DNA of 64,000 nt, from assembly GCF_000711695.1 (NCBI RefSeq), contig NW_013547014.1, positions 210,331-274,330 of the forward strand, written 5' to 3'. This DNA comes from Tilletiaria anomala UBC 951. Taxonomy: Eukaryota > Basidiomycota > Exobasidiomycetes > Georgefischeriales > Tilletiariaceae. Below, one piece after another: positions 11,081 through 22,108 of this stretch (its first letter is position 1; every line of letters begins with the position of its first letter). The translations under genes and the position numbers were made by a program. The notes under the pieces were generated by a model. It was not told the origin of the DNA, searched no databases, and was given only the letters and a program-made list of their open reading frames with translations.

Positions 11081-11086
11081 GGTGGT

Positions 11087-14000
11087 TCAGACAGAAGCGG
11101 AGATGCAGTAATAAAGCGAAGCTGTCTCAAGCAAGCCGGCCTTGATATGCTCCCACTCGTTGGATAGCTGGCTCTCTATTTTGAGGCGATCAGACTCGTT
11201 GACGCGCTTCACGTGAATTTCGAAACAGGCGGATCTGCCCCACGAGAACCCATCACGACACGGTCAAGGGTCAGTAACCCCAGTCAGAAAGACTGTCTGC
11301 GCTTTCCAGGCCAAACTCACACTGGTCGGTGGTCCGACACAGTAGTCTCGCATCGTCGATAGTCCAGGCACATCACCTTGTTTGTGCCTCGGTCGTGCCA
11401 CAAGATTCGATCGCACCAAGCAGGCGATCTTTTCTTCTCCGACGTGTCCCACTGGTTCGTGTGCCGATCGAACTTGTATGTGGGTATGAAAATGATCGGA
11501 GCCTCGTTGAACGTCTTGAGACGGAACCGCGGATTCTCGTTCATCTCGCGTCGCAACTGATCTGCGTCAAGCAACGGCTGCAGGTCTCCGTTGGAAAGGT
11601 GTTTCAGACATCGCTCCCGTTTCATATCGATTCGATCTGCAGACGGGCATCGTCAATCACTTGCTCAACCACACGCCAGGTTGTAGCCCGTTACTCACAG
11701 TTCAAATCTCCGGACCAAAAGACGGCTTCATGGTCCAGGATCATCTCTCCATTTCCACCGCCAACATAGGCCATCAGGGCAGCAGCCTTGGTCGCCATGC
11801 CAGCTTCGAGAACGCTAGCATTCTCAATGATATGAAGCACATTCTCATTGCGCCGCTGCACATGGCGCTGGCCGGCGGCGAGATGACAGTTGACGAAGCA
11901 CATGCTCGTGTCATCGACGACCAGTCGCGCGACAATCGCACCCTTGTTCCCGTATCGACCACCCATGCCGGTCTTGACAATTCCGAGCGCACAATCGCGT
12001 AGCGACCCAGTTTCAGCCGTCCGGACGAAGATGCATGTCATCAGCCCAACAAGCATCTCTGAATGGATCAACGTATAGGGCTCATCCGCATGGAGCGCAA
12101 GCCGGACGGCTGACACAAGCTTGTCCTCCCATTTGCGATACTGCGAAGAAATGCGGTCTCCAAGCTCATGTCCGACCTTTTTCTTGCCCAGCAGCAAGCT
12201 CTTGGCTGTCAAGCGCTTGTCCTCCAAATCGATAAGCTCCTGCAGGCCAAATATGATGATATCAGGACGCTCGCCACTACTCAAGAACCTTGGCAGGAAT
12301 TCGAAATTTTCCTGGTCGGCATTGAGGTCCTCTGGCTCCGCTGCATCGATGTTCCACGTGAGCTGCAGTGTTCGGATGGGACGATGCGTGCAGAACTCTC
12401 GTTCGCGCTTGTTCAATTCCCCCTCGATCCAGTCTGTCGCAAGCAGACCATCCCATATCTGGACGTGTCCATCCTGGCCGCCACTGGCAACTTGCAGTCT
12501 CCCGATGTTGATTCCGAACGAGTCAACGCGCATGCCAATGACAGGCTCTGTATGCGCAGGCCATAATTTGAGGATTTTGAAGGGTCTCTCTGAGACATCG
12601 TAGACGATGATTTTGCCGGCTTTGTTGGACGCCCACAGAAAGTTGACAACACCGGCCAGCGATGTGATCCCATGTTGCGTGCACATCAGCACCGACTGGC
12701 ATTGGAGCCGATCGCGTGACCAAATGGATATCTGGAGTGTTGAAAGTTCTGTCAGTAAAGGCAGCAGGTATTGAGGAGTCTAGGAATGAGCTCACATGTC
12801 CGCTTTCGTGTCCGAGATAGACCACATGGGGTTGCATTGGAATGATGGCACCGCTAGTGATGGATCCAACAGAGTCCAGCATCTCGGGTGGGATCGTAGC
12901 TGGTCGACTGAGCGCATTGAACGGTTTGTTGTCAGCAAAAGGGTTGTGAACAGTGATTGACGGGCCAGACCTGCGTCTTCCGAATGCCTCTTTGGCCTGG
13001 TGCTTGCGGTCGTGGGGAGGATCTGTAGCAACCCACAGCTGGTCGCCGAGAATCAGTGGGAGTGAAACTTTGTGGTCGAACGGGATGCGTTGCGTGAATG
13101 GTTGCATGTCCAGCGTGACGAGTGCAAGGACGCCTGCTCCATTCTTCCGCGGCATCCAGATGGACATCTTGCCCCCCTCGTCAATGATGATCATGCCGCT
13201 GCCGACGCGGACCATCTTAATGATCGCTTCTCCGTGCAAGTTGGTCCTCGATGCGACCTCCTTTCCTTCGCTTGTGTCCAACTCCCAGATGTGCCCATTT
13301 GCCATACCTATCCAAACGTAGCGACCGAGGTCCATGCTCGATTGCATCGGCCGGAATACCAGAGCGGTGACCTTTGCCCCACCTCCACCGATAGCAAAGA
13401 TTTTCTCCGCCTCAGCACTGCCGCTATTTCCGGTGCTGTACACTTTGACTTTGCTCCCAGATGCAGTGACAATCACATGTCCGCAGACGGCAAAGTCATG
13501 GAAGTGGGCTTTGGCGGACGTCATCCACGGCAGCTCATACGTGGGAGGTCGACGATTCGCGTGCGAAGAGTCGGGTAAAAGCTCCGCTACTGTTGCTGAC
13601 AACGCTTGTGTATCCACTTTGAGAGTGTTGCCTGCTGATGCTCGTCGTTCATGCCGACGATATGGACGGCGCAAGGAGGCACTGGTGCTAATCACGCGTT
13701 CGTTCAGCGACCCCAGCGCGGAATTGAGGTCGCTTGTCCCGAAAGGGGACTCTGAATCAGTCGGGAGCCCCAGACCGAAAAGGTTGAATGGAGAAGAAGT
13801 ATGCTGCGGCATCGAGTGGGCCTGTCGAACCGCTTCTTCGTCATATACATTTTCGTCTGATTCGCTGTCGTCCTCGTCCGAGGAAGCCGCGGCAGATAAG
13901 CTGGTCAGATCTGGACTGCCCGTACTTCCAGGTCCACTGGAGCTATACAAAGGTTCCGGTGACAGACGCTGGCGAGATGCTGTCGGAATTGATGACCGCG

Positions 14001-14736
14001 GAACTGGTAGTGTTTGCGTCCCAGGTACAATCGGGCTTTGTGACGTCTTCGCGCTTCGTTCTATGACCTGAGCCGGGCCGCTTTGCTGAGTGCTCGCGTT
14101 TGAGTACACCGGAGGCAGCATTGGGAGTGGTGAAATGGACCGATCGAAGGCAGCAAAAGCTGGCGAACCTGGTTGCTGTAGTCTCGATGCGGCCGAAGCG
14201 GGAGCTGCCGTTGCTTCTCTTACTGAACTTTGCAGCTGTCCTATGGAGGGCCCGTTCTGCTCGACAGGGCAAACACGACTCGGCTTGGGAGGAAGGGGAG
14301 GAGGCCGGCGAGTCACTGCGTTACCTTGCAGCGGCGGCAAGGCACTTAGGAGATCTTTTTTCACTTCGCAAGGCTCAGTCGTGGCCACCAGATCTTCCGA
14401 GCGCCAGGCTGCGGGATGATCTCGAGCAACAGAGCTAACAAGCGAGGCGCTTGATGTGCCGAGCCTACGTGGTGGCACGACTGGAAGCCCGTGAACTGGC
14501 TTGAACATGCCACCGGAGTCGACATGATTTTCGGCACGAGCTCTTTGTGCTGCGTCTACCAGCCGTTGTTCGGTTACGTTGGCGGTCGTGCTGCCATTGC
14601 TTACGATTGTAAGCGAGTGGGCAAACGCTGCATGTTCCCCTTCTTCGCGAGAATGGATTGAGGATGCAGGGGGAGCTGGGAGCGGTCGGGAAGGCGGATG
14701 CGCGACAGCGTCCCGCTGAGCCCGCTGAAAGTGCAT
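11087..14736 (-). CDS. WD40-domain inositol polyphosphate 5-phosphatase
   Basis: Removes the 5-phosphate from inositol lipids or phosphates such as PI(4,5)P2. Exons (minus) 14736-12796, 12731-11699, 11636-11321 and 11234-11087 give 1145 residues. The first ~350 residues are disordered, Pro/Ser-rich, with PPPLPPKPSR-like SH3-ligand motifs. A WD40-type beta-propeller follows (GHVIVTASGSKVKVYST; YVWIGMANGHIWELDT; YLGHESGHISIWSRD; VASGGQDGHVQIWDG). The IPPc domain has the expected blocks: LTWNIDAAEP, DIIIFGLQE, GMGGRYGNKGA, FVNCHLAAGQ, FWSGDLNYRI (across a junction), PAWCDRILW and SDHRPVSA. After a short helical tail the protein stops at 11087. The same architecture is known in plant 5PTases and some fungal proteins. 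The frame is open about 25 codons above the chosen ATG, without another ATG, so a small 5' exon is possible. Confidence 0.88.
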
Positions 14737-15994
14737 ATTGCTAACCCCTGCACCTTTCCTCGAGCCCGGCGCAGAGCGTACGTCGCCGTCCGTGCTGTAC
14801 GCCGAAAGCAATCACAATCGCAAACGACGTCACGCCCACGCTGAGTACTCCAATTGACCCGCCGCGCGAAAGGTAGGGGGAGGGGATGCCTCCTATCGTG
14901 GCGTTGTCGGCTGCAGAGCCTTCGCCAAGCTCTTAGACAGTGCTCACCCAATGGTCATGTTGCTGTGAGTACTGCATTAATCATCCGATCCATACCTATG
15001 CGCGCTTTGTACATGTAAATTCTACCGGCGCTTTGAAAGGTCGACATCCGACTGTGAACGCTGACCGCCAGTGACTTGACTCGTGGTGATTCTTGGCCCC
15101 AAGTCTGGCGAATAGATAAAGTTGAGAGAGATCTAGGCACGAGCGGAGCAGTGCCAGTTCTTTCTTTTAGTGAAGCTGCTGGCGGCCCATCGTCAACCCT
15201 AGAATGAAACTCTTGAAGCTCGCTGATATGAAATCCGTAACAGTTAGGGACATTTCGCGAAAAGAAAGAACTGTTAAAGTATGTGAAGGCAATCGTCGTT
15301 CTGATTTCTGGTAATCTGATTCCCCAAAGAGGGGGGATATGGCCTCGTTCCCCATAAGACATCTTGGAGCAAGCTCTGTGCATGTGCCATGCGCATACAT
15401 TAAATAAAAGGCAGATATGAGGCGATGCCACAATTTGGACACCCACTTAACACCCACTGAGCGATGTTCCGGAAAGAAGAGCACCAGCCTATACCCCAAG
15501 GTCTAGATCCAACCCCTCCACAGCAGGCCCTCGTTGTAATCCTGATTTTGGGTATCCATGAATGCGGGCATGCTACTGCCCTTTGCTGCTTGGCGTCAGT
15601 TGCCCTTCGCCTTTGTGCTGAAGCTTAAAATGTATACGCCACTAGTTCATCCGTCGGACGAAGTCCAGCGGCGAATTGGTCACCCCGTCGTTCAAGTCGC
15701 CTTGCCAGCCCTGTGACGAGAAATTTAGAGGAGGACGAAGTCGCCGAAAGGCCTCCCTCAGCATGTTGACTATGGCTACCCAAAACTTAGTTCCCCATCG
15801 TCGGTTGTGGTACGATCGAGCCGGAAGGCTGCCGGGCCCGAACCCAAGCCAAGCCAAACACAGGTGTTCTCAGCGTCTGAAACATCGCAGCCGGGCATGT
15901 CGATGCTTTGTCCTAGTGAGCCTTGGTGAATGTAACGAAGGCAAATCCCACACAGCGGCGAAAGGGAGAGTAGAGCGGGATCTTGTAGGAAAAC
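14737..15994. other. Intergenic region
   Basis: Upstream of the phosphatase gene and downstream of VFA1. Short frames exist on both strands (for example 14955-15446 minus, 15676-16188 plus), but no motif, splice set or composition supports a gene. I see no RNA gene. Confidence 0.5.
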
Positions 15995-16120
15995 ATGTTG
16001 AAAAGCGTCCACCCGAGACCGGAGGAGATTGTACGCCCGCCGATTCCCGACATGGATCTTATCAAGGCGGTCACGCTGCACTTCCTGCTGCTGGCTTTGA
16101 CGGCGCTAGCTGGGATTTGA
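15995..16120 (+). CDS. Possible 41-residue membrane peptide, antisense to the VFA1 3' end
   Basis: ATG to TGA, 41 codons. A polar, proline-containing N terminus (MLKSVHPRPEEIVRPPIPD) is followed by one strongly hydrophobic segment (VTLHFLLLALTALAGI), so it would be a single-pass membrane peptide. It overlaps the last 50 bp of VFA1 on the opposite strand. It could be a small real gene, the last exon of a gene reading rightwards, or a chance frame; I recognise no family. Confidence 0.18.
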   Translation: MLKSVHPRPEEIVRPPIPDMDLIKAVTLHFLLLALTALAGI

Positions 16121-16757
16121 GTTCTCCACGTGGTGCAGCCGGCATGGAAAGCTCCTTTGCCCTCTTAATCGCGTCGCGTTTCTTGTAAGCGTCGAATCGC
16201 ATGTTATAGAAGTCTCGATGGAGCGTGTACCGGTCATGTTTACCTTCTGTCTTGCCTGGCGCAGTGCCATATGTTGTCGTTGGCTTTGAATTCGCTGGGG
16301 CACTGAATGGACTATCTCCGGTTGCGGACGAATCGAGCAGGGACGACAAGCCGGAAAACCAGGACTGGTTCTTGTTCTTGTTCCTGTTTTTGTCTTTGTC
16401 TGCTTTGTCTCCTTCCCCTTTCTCTTTCCCCTCTTCGTCAATCTTGGATTTCGCAGCCTCTTCTCGCTTCTTCTGCCGTTCCTCGTACTCTAACTTAATC
16501 TTATTGATCTCCGCCTGGCTCACTTTCTCTGGCAATACTTGGGCGCAGGGCAAGCCGGCCAAAGCAACTGAATGATCAGCGATCTGCGAGGCAAAGTGCC
16601 GATCGGACAGGTGCGATTCGCAAACGTAGAAGAAGTCCTCCGCCGGCAATGACTGAGAGACGAGCACATGTGGCGAAGGGCGGTAGCATACAAGGCAGGG
16701 CTTCGCCGTGCCGGCCAATCGATGGATGTAGTGGTTGACGGGGCGGGGGGCAGTCAT
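16071..16757 (-). CDS. VFA1: VPS4-associated protein 1 (Vfa1 family)
   Basis: Vfa1 binds the AAA ATPase Vps4 and modulates ESCRT-III disassembly at endosomes. The single exon encodes 228 residues, close to yeast Vfa1 (about 203). The N-terminal domain begins at the chosen ATG with VNHYIHRLAG, then the CLVCYRP and FYVCESHLSD pair (CxxC...CxxH), which looks like a metal-binding site typical of this family. The middle is a highly charged Lys/Glu helix (about 110-155). After a Ser-rich linker, the C terminus carries HRDFYNMRFDAYKKRDAIKRA, matching the conserved basic helix of the family that contacts the Vps4 MIT domain. The frame continues 27 codons upstream without an ATG; homologous sequence starts at MTAPRPVNHY, hence this start. 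Confidence 0.85.
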   Translation of the reverse strand: MTAPRPVNHYIHRLAGTAKPCLVCYRPSPHVLVSQSLPAEDFFYVCESHLSDRHFASQIADHSVALAGLPCAQVLPEKVSQAEINKIKLEYEERQKKREEAAKSKIDEEGKEKGEGDKADKDKNRNKNKNQSWFSGLSSLLDSSATGDSPFSAPANSKPTTTYGTAPGKTEGKHDRYTLHRDFYNMRFDAYKKRDAIKRAKELSMPAAPRGELKSQLAPSKPAAGSAA

Positions 16758-18911
16758 GACCGGCCGAGAAAGATAGACGTTATGCCCACCCGCGTGGCCG
16801 ACTTCCTTGGGGCTGGCTCCGGATATTCCGACAAGCACAGTCTGTTACTGGACAAGGACCTTGCAACGGATGACGCCTAAGACATGAGATATCGGACGAA
16901 CCAGATTGATGGTACAATTTCAATTGATAGGAGAAATTGATGATGCCCAATTGCTTATCAACAAGAGAGTGGTTCTGCAAGTAGTTGCGGCAGTCTTGAT
17001 TTAGTCCCTCGCAAAATACATAGCACTGTCGCCATTTACGCAGCGATTTCAAATCTGATTTGTTGAAATCTCCCAAAGCACACTCGATAAATAAACAAAT
17101 ATGAACGCGAGCATTGGTCTTACTTCCATCACACGAATGCTTATGAACCATGGCTCTCGGAGAACTCGACGGTCACCTAGGATCTATCCGTCATCTTGCA
17201 AATCTCACCTCGATCTGAATGGAGCCAGAGCGTAGGGAAGCTGTATGCACAACGCGCCGTACCACCTGAAGAAACCTGCGCTGCAAACTTGGTCATGGTA
17301 GCCCAATCGTGCATGTACACCGAGTCCCAGCTTCGACAGTAGCTTCATCACATCTCATTACCAGGGTTCGACAAGGATGGCCACTCTACAACGTCACCGT
17401 TACCGCTGCCAATGCTGGTGATGCTGGTGCAGCTGATGTTCTTTCATTTGACTTAAATCCCCTTTGAGAACACTACGCTACATTACGAGCCATCACGGTC
17501 GATATCAATTGAACTTCAAGACACTTTTCGCAGATGCATGGACAAAGCCGAGGGCTGCTATTGCATGTATCATAACATGCTTTCCCTCCACACACTGCGA
17601 TTTATCGGTTACAAATGGCGAATTTCATCATTCACAGACATGGACTTGGGGAGAGAGATACAAAGTGCTCATCAATGATGTTCATTCAGCTTCGGTGCCG
17701 GAGTGAGGGTGCTCGCCCCCTCGATTTTGTTTCGACAAGATATCAAAGCCGGGCGGGTCAGCCACATGCTCTTTGTTGTATACCTGCTCAGTCCTAAAAA
17801 CACAGACCAATGCCTTCGTCCGACGCTCATCTCAACGCCTGGTACCTCGTGGACATCAGGTTCAGCGGTGCCAATATCATGTAACCAATTGAGCTATTCG
17901 AAGACATCATCGAATGCGGGTTATCAGATGGAAGATATTGTCTTAAAGGGAACATTCTGAGAGCTCCTTTCCCCCCGTCTCAAGCATCCCCCTTGGCATT
18001 AACGAGGTCGACAGCGAGTTTACAAGCGTCCAGAAGCTTTGGGTGCTGCAGTGTCAAATACGAGAGAACACAGCGTGGGCTAATTAGTACCGCATCTTGC
18101 CAACGGATTTTTATCACAGACACTTTGACGTAGGCGGTATCCAAATCCTCCTGGGTATTTATCTTTCGAACGCCCATCTGGCCCTTGCGCTTTGCAGCAG
18201 ATATTGGGCATTTACATTTTCAAAGAAAAGGACGTCATCACACAGAAGCTGATGTTCTCGCTCTATTTGTGGGACAGCTCATGACCAAGGCCCATGCCCG
18301 TCGGCCACAACGCTTTCTACCCGTATGCGCCTGAAATGCTTGGACAGTGCACCATGCTATAATCGAATATGACCATCAAGTGTGGGGATCAGACCAAGCA
18401 ACCTGCCAATCGTGAGCTCAGGAGCGAAGACGAGCGAATCTACTACTTCCAGCATGAGTTAGACTCTGTTGGCATAGGGAGGTAGCCCTTGAATGTAATG
18501 AGAACAGTAATCTCCAATTGTCATAGGATGGTCAACGAAACAGAGCAATGGTGAACCGATGACATACGAAAATGGTACATCAGAAAGAGGGCAAGCAGCT
18601 CAGTCATAATCAGGCGGGAGGTGACACAGCCTGACAGGTCGTATATGATGAGGTCATCGACGCAATGTTCCGCTTTTTCGACTCAGACTCATCATACCAT
18701 CACTCAGTCGCCAACCGCGATCTAAATGCATCTCATGGCTCTTCGCTACATCCAACATTTCACATCTTGACTCTGCTCGCACTCAACCAACCCAAGCTGA
18801 AGATGAGTGCTGAGTAACGAGGTCTTCGCACGAAGCACACGCCCTGGTTTCCGACGAGTCATGTTCTATGCGCAGCCTTGGACTCTAACATTTTGAAACG
18901 CTTTGCTCAGC
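16758..18911. other. Intergenic region, about 2.1 kb, no convincing gene
   Basis: Base composition is less GC-rich than neighbouring genes. Frames at 17464-17960 (plus) and 17980-18177 (minus) are short and show no domain or splice support. The region must contain the VFA1 promoter and the IBA57 promoter. I see no tRNA-like cloverleaf or repeat family. Confidence 0.5.
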
Positions 18912-20409
18912 ATGACTTTAAGCGTGTACACCATGCTTTCCGCGCTGCCAAGTCGGGGCTTCGGTCTCCTCCAACATATCCGTTCGCTCCAACAAATACA
19001 GCGGAAGAAATGTGTCTCCATTTCGCGTTGCCGCTTTTCCATCAGCTGTCGCGCGATCGTCTCTGCCTCTTCAATGCGGCAACGGCCAGGCGGCTTGACA
19101 AACGAGTCGGCGAACAGCAGCAGCATGTACGTTTGTGTGCCACATCGCGGCGTGCTTTCAATGAGAGGCCGGGATACTTTCAAGCTACTGCAAGGTCTCT
19201 TCTCGAACGACGTGACCAAGCTGGAACGGCGCCTGAAGCAACAACAGGCGTGGGGCGAGGTACACGACGCCTTGTATGCTGCGCTCATGACGCCGCAAGG
19301 ACGCATGGTCGCCGACGTCTTCTTGCATCTGCCGGCTGGATCTGCTGACGACGACCCAGAAGTTTTGGTAGAGCATGATACGCGCATCGGCCCTCAGATC
19401 CTCAGCTTCATCAAGAAATATAAGCTGCGGAGCAAAGTCAAGATCGCAGACGTCACCGACGAATGGCAAGTGGGCCAATTGCTTTCGCCGGCACTGGGTC
19501 CGCACAGATTAGCATCGGAGGCCAATGCACTTATACTCAGGGACAACCGAGCGCCAAAAATGGGCTTTCGTGTGCTTTCTCGCAAATGCACAAAGCTTAC
19601 CTTCGAGCCATCAGATCGGCACGGAGAAGCGTATACCATCCATCGGATCTTGCAGGGAGTGCCAGAAGGCTCGCAAGACATCCTCTTCGAGCACGCCGTA
19701 CCGTTAGAGGTCAACCTAGACTACATGGGCGGGGGTAAGCTGCAATCTACGTTTTTGCGCGCCGCCTTTAAACTGAGAAGATGACGCGACCGTTTTCTTG
19801 TACTTCCAGTCGACTTTCGCAAGGGTTGCTACGTTGGACAAGAGCTGACGGCGAGGACGCATCATACTGGCGTTGTCCGGAAACGCTTCCTGCCCATCTC
19901 GCTGTATGACCCGTCCGAGAAGTGAGTTGACCTCAGCCACGTACCGACAAGGAAATCCGCTAACAGCCCTTACCCCCAATGCACTGCCTAGACCGCCGAT
20001 AGCTCTGCAAGTGAGCAGAGATTTCGACCGTGCTCTGCCAAAGCCAGGTTCGGAAGTACGTTCGTCGCCTGCTGCGTCCGCTGTGTCACCTACATCATCA
20101 CATGCCGAAGGAGATTCCACGCCCGCAGGTTCCAGCCGCGGTAGATCGGCTGGGAAGCTCTACTCGGGCGTGCACAACATTGGCCTCGCGTGCTTGCGGC
20201 TCGAGCAAGTCGAGCGATGGGTCGGGCCCTCTCGCGCTGGTAACGCACAGGGCGCGCAGCGACATGAAGGACAGGACGCAGATGTGCACAAGGAAGGCGG
20301 GTTGCACATGACGGTCCAGACACCTGATGGGAGTGTGCTCGCGGTCAAGCCTTGGATCCCTACTTGGTGGAATACGAGGGATGGGCACAGGGAGTCAGCG
20401 CAGCACTGA
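18912..20409 (+). CDS. IBA57: Mitochondrial iron-sulfur cluster assembly factor IBA57/CAF17 (GcvT-like)
   Basis: IBA57 works with Isa1/Isa2 in the mitochondrial matrix to mature [4Fe-4S] proteins. Exons 18912-19734, 19810-19921 and 19992-20409 join to 450 residues. The first ~60 residues are Arg/Ser-rich and acid-poor, fitting a mitochondrial presequence. The folate-binding-like domain follows: [37 protein letters not shown] and [10 protein letters not shown]. The family hallmark [17 protein letters not shown] spans the first intron, which splits the Val codon in phase 1. The C terminus has a Ser/Pro-rich insertion (about 325-365), then a region ending VKPWIPTWW, typical of fungal IBA57. The second acceptor (CTAG at 19991) was chosen because it keeps frame and continues into the conserved C terminus. 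Confidence 0.9.
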
Positions 20410-21439
20410 AAGCTGACCGCTGACCATTGAATGCTGGAATTGCTCTTTGGAGAGAGAAGTATATATACATGCCCCGAAAGCGATGCACCCAGCACGATTC
20501 CAGCGTGCTCTACCCCTTTCTCTTTGCATTGTTCTCCCTCGTGCCTCCTAGGGCATGTGAGCCTTTCAACAACAGCCTTGCGTCACCACTCATTTTGGAC
20601 GGCTCCGAGCTCGCCTGGGAAGCTGAATCGCGTCACACAGGATTTCCCCTATACCTCATCGATTCAAAACGCATCTATTCAATCCTTGGAAGTCGGGCTT
20701 GCTAACACATTGCAGCTTGACGAATGTTTCGACATGTCTCAATATAGACCGGACGATCACAGTACTTCAACAAGCGTCCAGTTTTATGCCATGGCTTCAT
20801 CGAGCTTTTTGTCAAAATCCAAGGCAATCCATATTTCCTTTACTTTTCTTTTCTTCAATCTCTCGATTTGTTGGCACAGTTTTGCTGGCTGCTGAAATCT
20901 GGTTTCTTTTGCCTTCCCCAATTTCCATGATCTTCAATTCTACATCTGTGCAATGCGCGTGATGCGGTGAACTGTAGGCAGCCAAGTATTACTGACTCTA
21001 CCAAGCCCTTCGGTCCGCTGCGATGCCAGCCCAACGCTTGGCATCTCTCGCTTCGGATGAGTTCTTTCATTTTGCACCCACCCAGCCACACAGCTTCGGT
21101 GACCAGGGGTCGGCCCAACTCCCGCAGCTCCCTCTGAGCCGAGGGTCTGTCAGACTTGTGTGGAATACGTTCGCCGGCTTAATCGAAGATATGGAAGGTA
21201 GCAAAGGAACCATGCGCGGAGATGGAAACGAGCGCGGCGGGACTCCACAACACGCGGAAGCTAGTTCCCGCCAACATTATTTAATTAGACGCCATTTGCA
21301 TCCGCATTGGGATGGCATCTGCATTTCAGGTTAAGCTTGTAGCAGCTGTCTCTGCTACATTGTGCCGATAGTAGACGAGGCTATCCATCCCTTGGATTAT
21401 TCCCCACAATCTTCTCCTCATTCGCTGGTGGTCTGATGA
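20410..21439. other. Intergenic region before the GH47 mannosidase
   Basis: About 1 kb. It should hold the promoter and probably a first exon of the mannosidase gene, since the frame below is open from 21440 but lacks an ATG. I could not identify that exon with confidence. Frames at 20431-20962 look like chance. Confidence 0.4.
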
Positions 21440-22108
21440 GCCCCAGCTCGGCGCATTGAGAACCTGGACAGACGCTTCCAAGCGATTTTCAGGCAGACAG
21501 GCAAAGTGGAGTCGCCTTCAGCAACCCTGTCCCCGGCGCAACTGACGCTGTCATTGCCGCTGCCTTCGCGGCCACGCAAAGCCCTAAGCCTGACTTCTCT
21601 ATCATCTTCGCCTTCGCCTTACCACTCGCACCCGCCATCTCCCCTCCTAAACCCCAGCGGCAGAGGTAGTAAGTTATCTCGAACGCCTTCGCCAGCGCTC
21701 GGAGCTATACCTAGGTCATCAGTCCCTGCCAACAAGGAAGGTAACAGCGACGTCAATCTATCATCGTATTCGCCCGCAGCATCATGGAACTCTGATCCAC
21801 GTGCTGCTCGACAAACATTCACCACGCTGCAAGCTGATTCAGAGCTCAGGAGGCGGGGGACCCATGCATGTCGCGCTCTTCGACCCGGTAGTGATACCAA
21901 CGCGGACATCAGCGAGCGATTATTGAGTGACGCGAGCAGGAGCGAGGATTCACCGACATCAGATCCTTTCGCTTTTGTGAAATTGCTTTCTACCACAGAA
22001 CAGATAGCCGGCACAGTAACGAGCTCAGCAGTACCCGCAGGAGGGGGAACAACAGCAAAGGCACTAGCAACACCAGAGTCTTCCATCCTGGCAGAGACTC
22101 ACGACAAA
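21440..22108 (+). other. In-frame extension upstream of the mannosidase ATG; possible additional coding sequence
   Basis: The reading frame of the mannosidase stays open for about 220 codons upstream of the first ATG (22109), back to a TGA at 21437. It encodes a Ser/Pro-rich sequence (for example SLTSLSSSPSPYHSHPPSP) that resembles a disordered fungal N terminus. There is no ATG in this stretch. A cryptic first exon that splices in near the CAG at 21491 is one explanation; a 5' leader is the other. Confidence 0.35.

Noticed and set aside
16051-16188. Extension of the plus-strand frame 15676-16188 as a gene
   Set aside because: No motif and largely antisense to VFA1; only the short membrane-peptide frame there was kept, at low confidence.
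20431-20962. Two overlapping plus-strand frames after IBA57
   Set aside because: Ser/Phe-rich, no motif, in what is most likely 3' UTR and promoter sequence.
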